From Candidatus Solibacter usitatus (GTDB lineage Bacteria > Acidobacteriota > Terriglobia > Bryobacterales > Bryobacteraceae), in NCBI GenBank assembly GCA_016213245.1, contig JACRBC010000104.1, positions 1 to 49,648 on the forward strand: a stretch of 49,648 nucleotides of DNA. Direction: 5' to 3'. A model generated the notes under the pieces. The model did not search any database. It saw nothing but the letters and a program-made list of their open reading frames with translations, and was not told the DNA's origin. Made by a program: the position numbers and the translations under genes. Shown piece by piece: positions 42,801 through 49,648 of the stretch (positions are counted from its first letter, which is position 1; the number at the start of each line of letters is the position of its first letter).

Positions 42801-43152
42801 CAGCGGCAGCCTCTACTCCTCCGATCGGAGCGTGACCAACTACTTCAACAAGGCCGCAGTCTCCGCCCCCAGCGTGGCCACGCCAAACGACCCGTCACGC
42901 CCCTTCGGCAACCTCGGCCGCAACATCGCCCGCGGCGAGGCCATTTTCAACTTCGACGGCGGCGCCCATAAGGATTTCCTGCTGCCATGGGAATCCACAC
43001 GGCTCGAATTCCGCGCCGAGTTCTTCAACTTGTTTAATACGACGAACCTCGGCGCCGCCCAGGGCAATGTGCTGGCTAACAATTACGGCACCATCACCGG
43101 GCTCTCATCTCCCGCCCGCCAGATCCAGTTCGCACTGAAGCTGGTTTTCTAA
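39862..43152 (+). CDS. Oar-like TonB-dependent outer-membrane receptor
   Basis: This 1096-residue protein has a signal peptide (SVSILLFVILIMLVLSPICQA). A carboxypeptidase-regulatory-like beta domain follows (about 25-115, GAIKDPSGAVVMGAKVWLSN...GSYTVKAEQTGF). Next is a TonB plug (about 120-250, LPLNGRSYADLALLAPGVR, FMLDGVDNNAYGTSNQGF). The beta barrel reaches the C-terminal RQIQFALKLVF, which ends in Phe as outer-membrane barrels do. The ATG at 39862 sits seven bases after AAGGAG. Such receptors import oligosaccharides or other large nutrients. Its divergence from the iol operon and its shared operator type suggest inositol-containing compounds (for example phytate-like or galactinol-like molecules) as ligands; this is inference. 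Confidence 0.92.
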   Translation: MAKSVSILLFVILIMLVLSPICQAQFDSATVLGAIKDPSGAVVMGAKVWLSNVKTGIVVPAQSDSSGNYQFLNVAIGSYTVKAEQTGFKAAVAEPFEVTVSARQRVDLTLQVGAVTESVVVTGAAAALETDSSDRGQVVGRAAIVNLPLNGRSYADLALLAPGVRKSNITARDASFNVNGLRSSLNNFMLDGVDNNAYGTSNQGFSNQIVQLNPDAVQEFRVQTNNFSAEYGRAGGAVINASLRSGTNQFHGAAWEFLRNTKLNAVGFFRPSTGVKPVLVQNQFGGAFGGPVKKDKIFFFANYEGFRNVARVLQFASIATPDQRQGKLGVPVKNPLTGDVYTDGVIPQSAITAFARKVLADLPSPVRTTTAGAVPSNNWDYLTPTPTVDDKGDFRYDHYLTSKLNAFARYSHRLMNRTESHVIPGPSGGDANGNVRVLNRQVTTGFNYNVTPTSVFDFRIGISLFEGGKSALFSDRPNMLEAYGIPGLPKSDVIGGGLTAQSIGGFTSLGRQSSNPQFQNPFTVNPKVNYSKISGRHVWKTGYEFQSINTDIFDFNPQYGQDSYSGQFSRPAGSSSSNLYNLADFLVGARSSYSLNNEIVLNYRQRMHFLYFQDDWKVNSRLTLNLGARYEFATPQWEAQNRLSNFDPVNNKLIRAAEGGIYDRSLVRPDKNNLAPRIGLAFTLTPKTVIRSGYGISYVHFNRLGGENLLGYNGPNIVNLTISQVPTAPACVGDQYRNCFRTTQMGYPSSLVSPANFSTATTRTNYTPADYRTSYVQSWHFTIQREIAKELVFDIAYVGNRSVGLMTLGDYNQAVPNQPGQNLAIAARRPIQGFDFIQISWGGGFSVYHGMQMKIEKRYSNGLYLLNSFTWSKVIDNAAGHLEAFNGDNSRVNFRDLRNEKGLGSYNQPVNNTSTAVWEIPYGRGRKYGSSVNGFVNAFLGGWRLTGINTMTSGQPININYAAPSAFQVSTAPTYRPNYISGSLYSSDRSVTNYFNKAAVSAPSVATPNDPSRPFGNLGRNIARGEAIFNFDGGAHKDFLLPWESTRLEFRAEFFNLFNTTNLGAAQGNVLANNYGTITGLSSPARQIQFALKLVF

Positions 43153-43330
43153 CGGCAGGCTCAGCTGGCTCGCATTACGCCGGGCGGCCTTGTGGTGGCG
43201 CAATCCACCGGCGTGCCCGGCGTTTCTTCATTTGGCCTGACGGAACTATTGCGCCTCGCCTTCTGGCGAACCGCCGGGCCTGAAGGGCGATACACGCCGC
43301 GCTGGTGTACCTTGGGTACGGAGAATCCCC

Positions 43331-44572
43331 ATGACATCGCGCGAACGCGTGCTGGCCACGCTGAATCACCGGGAGACGGACCGGGTGGCGGTGGACCTTT
43401 CCGGCCACCGGTCGTCGGGCATTTCGGCCGTCGCCTATCCAAAGCTGCGGGCGGCGTTGGGGCTGCCGCCGCGGCCGGTGTACGTCTACGATCCCGTGCA
43501 GCAGCTTGCCATCGTCGACGATGACGTGTTGGAGCGCTTCGGCGTGGACACGACGGAGCTGGGGCGCGGCTTCTGCCTGGACGACAAGTGGTGGAAGGAG
43601 TGGACCTTGCCCGGCGGCACGCCGTGCCTGATGCCGGCCTGGGCGTTGCCGGAAAAGGCTGGCGCCGAATGGGTGCTGCGGGCGCCGGGCGGGCGCGTGA
43701 TGGCGCGGATGCCGGAGGGGTCCTTGCACTTCGACCAGGTCTACTGGCCATTTCTGAACGGCCAAGAGGACTTGTCGCGGATCGCCGAGCTCTATCCCGA
43801 GCACATGTGGACCGGCGTGGCGTCGCCGCCGGGGCCTTCCATCTCCGGACCGCAGGAGTTGGCTTCCGGCGCGCGGGCGCTGCGCGCGCGAACGGACCGC
43901 GCCATCATCGGACTGTTCGGCGGAAACCTGCTGGAGATGGGGCAGTTCTACTACCGCATGGACCACTTCCTGATGATGCTGGCCGGGGAGCCGGAGCGGG
44001 CGCACCGCTTCCTGGATGCGCTGATGGAGATCCATCTGCGGAACCTGGAGCGCTATCTGGGCGCGGTGGGGGATTCGATCGACGTGATCGTGTTCGGCGA
44101 CGATCTCGGCGCGCAGAACTGCCCGCAGATCTCGCCGCGGATGTACCGTGAGTACTTCAAGCCGCGGCACGCGGCGATGTGGGCGCGGTCGAAGCAGTTG
44201 TCGCAGGCCAAGGTCATGCTGCACTGCTGCGGCGCGGTGCGGCCGCTGCTTGCGGATCTCATCGATGCCGGGCTGGAGGCCATCAACCCGGTCCAGATCA
44301 GTTGCCGAGGCATGGACGCCGATGGCCTGAAGCGCGACTTCGGCCGGGACCTGACGTTCTGGGGTGGCGGCTGCGACACGCAGCGGGTGCTGCCGCAGGG
44401 GACTCCCGCCGAGGTGCGGGAGCACGTGCTGCAACAGTGCGGCATCATGGCGCCGGGCGGCGGCTTCGTCTTCCAGCAGGTGCACAATATCCTGGCGAAC
44501 GTGCCGGCGGAGAATGTCATCGCGATGTACGACGCGGTGCGGGAGTACGGCGGGCCGGGCTCAGGGCTGTAG
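43331..44572 (+). CDS. UroD/MtaA-family protein (uroporphyrinogen decarboxylase-like methyltransferase)
   Basis: This 413-residue UroD-fold protein opens with MTSRERVLATLNHRETDRV, typical of the corrinoid-methyltransferase-like branch. It carries VIVFGDDLGAQNCPQISPRMYREYFKPRH, a zinc-site-like VMLHCCGAVRPLLADLIDAGLEAINPVQ and a closing GGGFVFQQVHNILANVPAENVIAMYDAV. The heme-pathway HemE signature is absent. Members act on methylated substrates or in sugar-linked clusters of unknown role; isolated copies without a corrinoid protein are common in this lineage. It stands 211 bp or more from its neighbours. Confidence 0.8.
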   Translation: MTSRERVLATLNHRETDRVAVDLSGHRSSGISAVAYPKLRAALGLPPRPVYVYDPVQQLAIVDDDVLERFGVDTTELGRGFCLDDKWWKEWTLPGGTPCLMPAWALPEKAGAEWVLRAPGGRVMARMPEGSLHFDQVYWPFLNGQEDLSRIAELYPEHMWTGVASPPGPSISGPQELASGARALRARTDRAIIGLFGGNLLEMGQFYYRMDHFLMMLAGEPERAHRFLDALMEIHLRNLERYLGAVGDSIDVIVFGDDLGAQNCPQISPRMYREYFKPRHAAMWARSKQLSQAKVMLHCCGAVRPLLADLIDAGLEAINPVQISCRGMDADGLKRDFGRDLTFWGGGCDTQRVLPQGTPAEVREHVLQQCGIMAPGGGFVFQQVHNILANVPAENVIAMYDAVREYGGPGSGL

Positions 44573-44796
44573 CGCGACGTTCACATCGTTCGCTCCAGCC
44601 ACGCGGGATGCTGTCGTAGTCGACTCCGGGGCGGATACCCATACTCCTGGTTTGATGATGAGCTTTGGGCGGCCGGCCGCGGGGCGCTCATGGACTTTGC
44701 GCGGGCGCCGGGCAGTCGTATCATCCGGCGTCTGAGGCGGCCTGAGGCTCATGATGACTTCAGAATAGCGTCAAGACGCCGTTTCAGGCGGGCAAG

Positions 44797-45120
44797 TCAG
44801 TCGGTGTGAAACACCTCCTCCATGCCGGCCCACCATTCGCCCTCGGCGCGCGTGGCGAGCGGCTCCTGCATGGGCTTCATGATGGCCCACCACTCCTGGG
44901 TCCTGGGGTCGGCGGCCATACGGGCCATGTCGGCGGCGAAGTCAGAGCCGGTGTACTCGAAGTAGCTGAACAGGAAACCGTCCTTGAGGTAAATGGAGTA
45001 GTTGCGGATGTTCGACTGGCGGATCATCGACAGGATGTCGGGCCAGACGGCGGCGTGGTAGGCCTTGTAGGGCTCTTCCGCCTCGGGGTGCAGCTTCAGG
45101 ACCATTCCGTAGCGTTGCAT
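44797..45120 (-). CDS. rhaM: L-rhamnose mutarotase (RhaM/RhaU)
   Basis: This 107-residue protein has the RhaM pattern MQRYGMVLKLHPEAEEPYKAYH, AVWPDILSMIRQSNIRNYSIYL and the closing TQEWWAIMKPMQEPL. The catalytic His and Tyr residues of the family are in place. It interconverts alpha- and beta-L-rhamnose after uptake. It diverges from a RhaT-like transporter gene across 41 bp, which strongly supports a rhamnose role. A TACTAT-like -10 box lies close to its start. No rhaA, rhaB or rhaD homologue lies in the window. Confidence 0.93.
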   Translation of the reverse strand: MQRYGMVLKLHPEAEEPYKAYHAAVWPDILSMIRQSNIRNYSIYLKDGFLFSYFEYTGSDFAADMARMAADPRTQEWWAIMKPMQEPLATRAEGEWWAGMEEVFHTD

Positions 45121-45161
45121 GGTGATATAGTACGCCCTGCGCTCGAAGTGAAAGGCGACTG

Positions 45162-46160
45162 ATGAATCTCATCGTGGGGCTGACGCTGACGCTGGCGGCG
45201 GGGATTGCCGCCGGCAATTGCATGTTGCCGATGAAGTTCTCCCGGGGCTGGCGGTGGGAGAATACCTGGCTGGTGTTCAGCCTGGTGTCGCTGGTGGCGC
45301 TGCCGTGGGGGATCGCCGCGGTCTTCACAGGGCATCTGGCGGAGATCTACGGTTCAATGACGGCCGCCGATTGGCTGGCGCCGTTTCTTTTCGGCGCCGG
45401 ATGGGGCGTGGCGCAGGTGCTGTTCGGACTGTCGATCGCGCGGTTGGGGTTGGCGCTGGGATGCGCCATCATCGTCGGATTGGGATCGCTGTTCGGGACG
45501 CTGGTGCCGCTGTTTTTCCAGAACCGCGAGGTGCTCGGGACCGGGCGCGGCGCGGTGATCCTGTGCGGACTGGCGGTGATGGTGGCGGGCATCGTGGTGC
45601 TGGCGCGGGCCGGCGGGCAACGCGAGAGCGGGCAGATGCGGCATGGAGGAAGCGCCTATGCGGCGGCGCTGCTGATGGCGGTGGTGTGCGGATTGATGGC
45701 GCCGATGGTGAACTACGCGTTTGCCTTCGGACAGTCGATCGCCGCGCGGGCAGTGGCGCTGGACGTTCCGGCGACGCGGGCGGGCTATGCCATCTGGCCG
45801 GTGGCGCTGGCCGGAGGGCTGATTCCGAACCTCGCCTATAGCGCCTACCTGCTGTGGAGGAACCGCACGTGGGGGGCGTTTGGCGGCGGGTGGGCCCACG
45901 ATGGAGGGCTGGCTGCGGCGATGGGCGTGTTGTGGATGGGGGCCATGGCCATCTACGGCGTGGCCACGGTGTACCTGGGGGCGCTGGGCACCTCGCTGGG
46001 CTGGGGGCTGCTCCAGATCTTCAACATTATGGCGGCGAATCTCTCCGGCCTCGTGACCGGCGAATGGAAGACGGCGCCGGCTCATGCCCTGCGGACGCTT
46101 TACGCGGGTCTGGCGCTGCTGACGGCGGCGACGGTCATTCTGGCGGCGGCCAACCGCTGA
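45162..46160 (+). CDS. rhaT: L-rhamnose/proton symporter-like (RhaT)
   Basis: This 332-residue membrane protein has ten hydrophobic helices and RhaT features: GIAAGNCMLPMKFSRGWRWENTWLVFSLVSL, GWGVAQVLFGLSIARLGLALGCAIIVGLGSLFGTLVPL and GVATVYLGALGTSLGWGLLQIFNIMAANLSGLVTGEWK. It is expected to import L-rhamnose with protons. ATG at 45162 follows AAAGG. Its divergent partner is rhaM. It ends 3 bp before the stop of the convergent RraA-like gene. Confidence 0.92.
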   Translation: MNLIVGLTLTLAAGIAAGNCMLPMKFSRGWRWENTWLVFSLVSLVALPWGIAAVFTGHLAEIYGSMTAADWLAPFLFGAGWGVAQVLFGLSIARLGLALGCAIIVGLGSLFGTLVPLFFQNREVLGTGRGAVILCGLAVMVAGIVVLARAGGQRESGQMRHGGSAYAAALLMAVVCGLMAPMVNYAFAFGQSIAARAVALDVPATRAGYAIWPVALAGGLIPNLAYSAYLLWRNRTWGAFGGGWAHDGGLAAAMGVLWMGAMAIYGVATVYLGALGTSLGWGLLQIFNIMAANLSGLVTGEWKTAPAHALRTLYAGLALLTAATVILAAANR

Positions 46161-46163
46161 AGT

Positions 46164-46832
46164 CTACTCATAGACCTTGCCCTCAAAGCCGCCGACGGTG
46201 AAGGCGGGGCCGCGGACATAGTCCATGATCTTCTTTTCGCGCGAGCGCACGTCATCGACGGCGGCCTTCAAGGCTTCGGGGTCGACTTCGGGGACGGAGA
46301 TCAGGCCGTTCTCGTCGCCGTGGAGCAGATCGCCGCTCTTCACCAGCATGCCGCAGACAGTGACGGGCAGGCCGCAGCGGATGATGCGGAACCAGGCGTG
46401 GGAGGCGCAGACGCCGCGGGCGAAGTAGTGGAAGCCCATGGCGCGAACCTCGGGGATGTCGCGCACGGCGCAGTCGGAGACCAGGCCCACGGCGCCCAGT
46501 CGCGTGAAGAAGGTGGCCATCACTTCGCCGCAGTGGGCGGCGAAATCAGGGAAGCCGCCGATCTCCTGGAAGACAATGACGGCGGGCTTGGGCGCCGCCT
46601 CCAGCATCCTATACAGCTCGATGTGGCCTTCCGGGCCGCCGCCGCTGGCCGTGGTCATGGTCTCCACCTGGGCGGTGACGGCATAGCCGGTCATGCGGCC
46701 GAACTCCGGAAAGAGGCAGCGGAGCTGAAGCGGGGCGAAGCCCTGGCTGCGGTCGCGGAGATTGAGCACCTCGATGGCGTTGGAAAGGGTCGGGGTGTCG
46801 ACGGTCTTGAGATAGGCGAGGTCGTGTTTCAT
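46164..46832 (-). CDS. RraA-like aldolase family protein
   Basis: This 222-residue protein has the RraA fold signatures VDTPTLSNAIEVLN at the start, and GAVGLVSDCAVRDIPEVRAMGFHYFARGV, in which the Arg-Asp pair is the substrate and metal site of 4-hydroxy-4-methyl-2-oxoglutarate/oxaloacetate-type aldolases. SGDLLHGDENGLISVP follows. The family includes the HMG aldolase group and RNase E regulators; here the conserved catalytic residues favour an enzyme. ATG at 46832 overlaps the preceding gene's stop by four bases (ATGA), so it is coupled to the toroid protein. The substrate is unknown. Confidence 0.85.
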   Translation of the reverse strand: MKHDLAYLKTVDTPTLSNAIEVLNLRDRSQGFAPLQLRCLFPEFGRMTGYAVTAQVETMTTASGGGPEGHIELYRMLEAAPKPAVIVFQEIGGFPDFAAHCGEVMATFFTRLGAVGLVSDCAVRDIPEVRAMGFHYFARGVCASHAWFRIIRCGLPVTVCGMLVKSGDLLHGDENGLISVPEVDPEALKAAVDDVRSREKKIMDYVRGPAFTVGGFEGKVYE

Positions 46833-48409
46833 TGTTTTGAGAGGGTGAAATCGCCGGGCGGAAGATCGATGCCCGCGATGAGTTCCGATCCGAGGCGGAC
46901 CTGAGACATGCCGGCGGTGGACTTGAGGTTGTAGAGCGTGTTTTCGTCCACTGTGAACCACTCGGGAAACTCATTGAGCCGGATGTAATTTTTTTGCCAG
47001 TTGTGGACGCGGCGGTGGCGGGCGAAGTCGAACTCGATGCGCGCGGCGCGGTTCAGCGAGAAGCGCAGCGCCTGGCCGTCGCGGACCGCGCCCAACTTGA
47101 GGCCGGGGGACCATTGCGCGGCTCGCAGCCCCTGCGACTTCATCAGCGCCCACAGCAGGGCGGTGCGGTTGAAATTGCCCTCGCCGTACCAGTCCTCGAC
47201 GTGGCCGTCGGGGCGCTGCATGGCGAGCATCACCTGCATTTCGGAGTCGATCCAGTCCAGCGCTTCGGGCACGGGCTCGCGGTTGACCAGATAGATGGCG
47301 CTTTCAATGGAGTCGGCGTAGCCGTCGAAGGAGCCGAGCTTGGGGTCCTTGGCGTTGGAAGAGGGCTCCCAGCACCAGTTGCGGTACTTGGGCAATCCCG
47401 TGAGGACGCGCACCACGGCGTCCCGGTACCTGGTCTCGCCGGTGATCTGGTAAAAGGTGTGGACCGCGCCGTAGACGTAGCCCCAGTTGTCGCTGAGCCG
47501 CTCGTCGAGGGGCTTCAACGTAGCCGTGTCGATGGTGTTGTAGAGCATGCCGCCGGGGTTGGCGGAGGCCAACACACGATCGAGCATCTCCTTCAATACG
47601 GGCTGCATCCGGGCGGCGCGCGGCGAGCCAAGCTGGTGTTCGAGGGCGAACTGAGTGACCAGCCCGACGATCATCTCGTTGCCGTGGTCGCGCAGCTTGA
47701 GCCTGGTGTCGCCGGCGTGCTTGGCGAAGTCCCAGTTCATGCTGGGCAGGCCGAAATTGCCAGGCAGGACCTCTTCGGTGTAGGCGTCGGCGATGCGGCG
47801 GCCCCACTCCAGGAAGCGCGCGTCGGCGGTAAGGAGGTAGAGGCGCGGCAGAACCTGGAGGTAGTCGCCATTCAGTTCGCTGTCGGAGGCGGGGAGTTTT
47901 CCGTACCGGGAGTCGACGGGCGCCTGGCGCATGGCGGCGGCGACCATGTCGATCATGCGGTCTGTCCAGGGTGTGCGGCCGAGGTACTCGGTGACGGTGA
48001 TGAGGCCGTCCTTGGCATACTCGCCGGCGCCGAAGAGGCTGGCCGGGCCGAGTTTGCCGGTGGCGAGTTCGAGGTTGCCGGGCACGCCGTCCTGCACGTT
48101 CGTATAGCGGATCTCGTTACGGAGCATCTCCATCATGCGGCCGTGGTAGATCTGCGGGTCAGTCAGACGCGCGGTGAGGATGAGGTAGGGATACAGGTCT
48201 GCGCCCGAATTGTGGGGGGTGTAGAGGCGCTTGGGGTCCTTGGGGCGGTCGGGCAGAAGGAGCGTTTTCGGATCGGCGTGCTTGAGCCAGGCATGCATCA
48301 GGCGGCTGGAGGCCGAGAGGGCCTGGTCGTAGGCGGCGCCGTTCTGCTCGGGCGAGGAGGCAAACAGCAGGCAGAGGAGCAGGGAGGTCACCCGGTCATC
48401 ATAGTTCAT
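46829..48409 (-). CDS. Exported alpha-toroid protein of unknown function
   Basis: This 526-residue protein has a hydrophobic N-terminus (VTSLLLCLLFASS), so it is probably exported. Long helical stretches with aromatic pairs (ADLYPYLILTARL, SELNGDYLQVLPRLYLLTADARFLEWGRR, NWGYVYGAVHTFYQITGETRYRDAV, GSFDGYADSIESAIYLVNRE, NFNRTALLWALMKSQGL) suggest an (alpha/alpha) toroid as in many glycan-processing enzymes. I do not recognise the family. The ATG at 48409 overlaps the DUF1080 gene by 11 bp; a GTG at 48391 just before the hydrophobic run is an alternative. It is coupled to the RraA-like gene downstream. Confidence 0.65.
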   Translation of the reverse strand: MNYDDRVTSLLLCLLFASSPEQNGAAYDQALSASSRLMHAWLKHADPKTLLLPDRPKDPKRLYTPHNSGADLYPYLILTARLTDPQIYHGRMMEMLRNEIRYTNVQDGVPGNLELATGKLGPASLFGAGEYAKDGLITVTEYLGRTPWTDRMIDMVAAAMRQAPVDSRYGKLPASDSELNGDYLQVLPRLYLLTADARFLEWGRRIADAYTEEVLPGNFGLPSMNWDFAKHAGDTRLKLRDHGNEMIVGLVTQFALEHQLGSPRAARMQPVLKEMLDRVLASANPGGMLYNTIDTATLKPLDERLSDNWGYVYGAVHTFYQITGETRYRDAVVRVLTGLPKYRNWCWEPSSNAKDPKLGSFDGYADSIESAIYLVNREPVPEALDWIDSEMQVMLAMQRPDGHVEDWYGEGNFNRTALLWALMKSQGLRAAQWSPGLKLGAVRDGQALRFSLNRAARIEFDFARHRRVHNWQKNYIRLNEFPEWFTVDENTLYNLKSTAGMSQVRLGSELIAGIDLPPGDFTLSKQ

Positions 48410-49481
48410 GGATGCGCAAGTCGCGGAACTCCACGCGGGTGTCGGGGGAGTGGATCTGGAGGCCGATCCGGCCGGGGGCCTGGAGCGCGGGCGGAAGCTG
48501 GTCGAAATCGGCGGTCTGGCGGCCGTCTACCCAGACGGTGCAACGGGGGCCGTGGACGCGGATCTGCAGAAGGAACCACCGGCCCTCGAGGTCGGACTCC
48601 AGAGAGCTGCGGCGGAGTCCGTAAACGGAGCCGGTCTGGAAGACGCCGTCGACGGGGGAGTAGATCTGGACCTCGAAGCCGCGGTTGGGACCCTCCGGCT
48701 GGCCGCGGAGGAAGATGCCGGAATTGACCCGGTCGTGAGTGCGGACGACGGCGCTGAGTTTGAAGTCCTGGAAGACAGGGGGGGCGTAGAGGATGGAGTC
48801 CCCGTTCATGCCCTCGATGACTCCGTCATGGGCGCGCCATTCACCGCTGTTGCCGCGGCGGCCCCAGCCGGCGATGGTGGTCAGTTCGACGAACTTGGTG
48901 GGGGCGCCGAGGTCATCAAGTTCGAGGTTGCGGAGGGCGTAGCCGTAGCCCATGTCGGGGAAGCCGATGACGCCGCGGCGGAGGCGGTGGCCCAGGCCGG
49001 GGACGGAGGAGAGGTCCAGATCCTGGACAACCGTGCCGTCGATGGAGGCCTTGAGGGCCGTGCCGCGCAGGTCGATCTCGACCTTGTGCCACTGGTCGTA
49101 CGAAGCGGGCAGAAGGGTCTTGGGTTCAACGGCGTCCATCAGCGCGCCGGTGATCCAGCGGCGCGTTTGGGCGTTGAGGTCCCTGTGGTAGTCGTGGGCG
49201 AGGACCAGGGTGACGCCGGTGTGCTGGGGACGCTCCGAGCGGGCGGCGCGGAGGAGGACAGCGGCTTCGGCCCACTGGGTGAGCTTGTAGTCGAAGCGCA
49301 GGCGGAAGTTCTCATACTCGGCACTGGTGTGAATCCAGTTACCGGCCGAGGCACGGCCGGAGGTGCGGAGTTCGGAGTTGGAGGTATGGAAGGAGGGCCG
49401 GGGCCCCTCGTGCCGCCAGCCGGTGAGGGACTTGCCGTCAAACAGGGGGAGCCAGGCGGCCAGCAGGAGGAGGAATGCCAT
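48399..49481 (-). CDS. Exported protein with two DUF1080 domains
   Basis: This 360-residue protein has a short signal peptide (MAFLLLLAAWLPL). Two DUF1080 (concanavalin-like) repeats follow: LFDGKSLTGWRHEG to GYGYALRNLELDDL (about 15-185), and ELTTIAGWGRRGNSGEWRAHDGVIEGM to VEFRDLRIHEL (about 190-360). The second includes VNSGIFLRGQPEGPNRGFEVQIY. Double DUF1080 proteins are expected to act on sugars in the periplasm. The ATG at 49481 gives the signal peptide, but the GGAGG upstream is close; a GTG at 49526 is possible. It overlaps the next gene by 11 bp and leads a three-gene operon. Confidence 0.8.
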   Translation of the reverse strand: MAFLLLLAAWLPLFDGKSLTGWRHEGPRPSFHTSNSELRTSGRASAGNWIHTSAEYENFRLRFDYKLTQWAEAAVLLRAARSERPQHTGVTLVLAHDYHRDLNAQTRRWITGALMDAVEPKTLLPASYDQWHKVEIDLRGTALKASIDGTVVQDLDLSSVPGLGHRLRRGVIGFPDMGYGYALRNLELDDLGAPTKFVELTTIAGWGRRGNSGEWRAHDGVIEGMNGDSILYAPPVFQDFKLSAVVRTHDRVNSGIFLRGQPEGPNRGFEVQIYSPVDGVFQTGSVYGLRRSSLESDLEGRWFLLQIRVHGPRCTVWVDGRQTADFDQLPPALQAPGRIGLQIHSPDTRVEFRDLRIHEL

Positions 49482-49648
49482 GCCTCCGCTTGTAGCACAG
49501 CTCCATAGGCTAGCCTCGATTTCCACGGCCCGTCCTGCGTAGGGTGACCTGGTTGGCCGTCAGGCCGAAACGCGCGCGAATTGGGCGATTGGCCGCTCTT
49601 TGCGTTATATATATCAAGTACTGATGGATGTGTGACGGCGTATTCATC

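Noticed and set aside
44573..44796. Small minus-strand frame (63 codons) between the UroD-like and rhaM genes
   Set aside because: No ribosome site, domain or membrane segment; it reads as non-coding GC-rich sequence.

Overview
This is a high-GC chromosomal window, most likely from an Acidobacteriota member of the Solibacter/Paludibaculum (Bryobacteraceae) type. The organism call is an inference from gene content: an Oar-like TonB receptor with a carboxypeptidase-regulatory domain, many Tat- or Sec-exported sugar enzymes, two DUF1080 proteins, a TPR-CHAT/sigma/anti-sigma set, and small families I associate with that lineage. No rRNA, tRNA or CRISPR array was seen.

Left part (1-8.1 kb). The window opens inside an IS630-type transposase. 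Its presumed end lies inside the reading frame of a TPR-CHAT protease gene, which has therefore lost its 5' end. The CHAT gene overlaps an ECF-like sigma factor gene, followed by a zinc-finger membrane anti-sigma candidate. Then come a TauE/SafE permease whose start codon lies in a perfect inverted repeat, an ArsR-methyltransferase fusion, and divergent ahcY (S-adenosylhomocysteine hydrolase). A 26-bp palindrome lies between the last two. A TPR protein follows.

Middle part (8.1-20 kb). This is a scavenging district: a VOC-domain/clan GH-A glycosidase fusion, a ROK kinase, two (alpha/alpha)6-type glycosidases, a DUF1080 protein, a hemolysin-III-like membrane protein, an exported Gfo/Idh/MocA oxidoreductase and a SEC-C protein.

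Type I restriction-modification island (about 19.9-25.9 kb). The order is hsdR, a small zinc-ribbon protein, hsdM, hsdS. Base composition looks less GC-rich than the flanks. It sits between sugar genes and looks like a horizontal insertion.

Sugar-acid and inositol part (25.9-43.2 kb). A galactonate-dehydratase-like enzyme diverges from a sulfatase. A 33-codon membrane peptide precedes a GRP/DMT-type transporter. A nearly complete myo-inositol operon follows on the minus strand: lacI-iolB-iolC-aldolase-iolD-iolA-iolE-iolG. A TonB-dependent receptor gene diverges from lacI. The intergenic region holds two good sigma-70 promoters and LacI-type operators at both, so operon and receptor look like one regulon for inositol or an inositol-containing compound. 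A REP-like repeat occurs twice, once forming the last codons of iolC.

Right part (43.2-49.6 kb). A UroD-family methyltransferase is followed by divergent rhaM (rhamnose mutarotase) and rhaT-like symporter genes. A tightly overlapping minus-strand set then encodes a double-DUF1080 protein, an exported toroid-type protein and an RraA-like aldolase.
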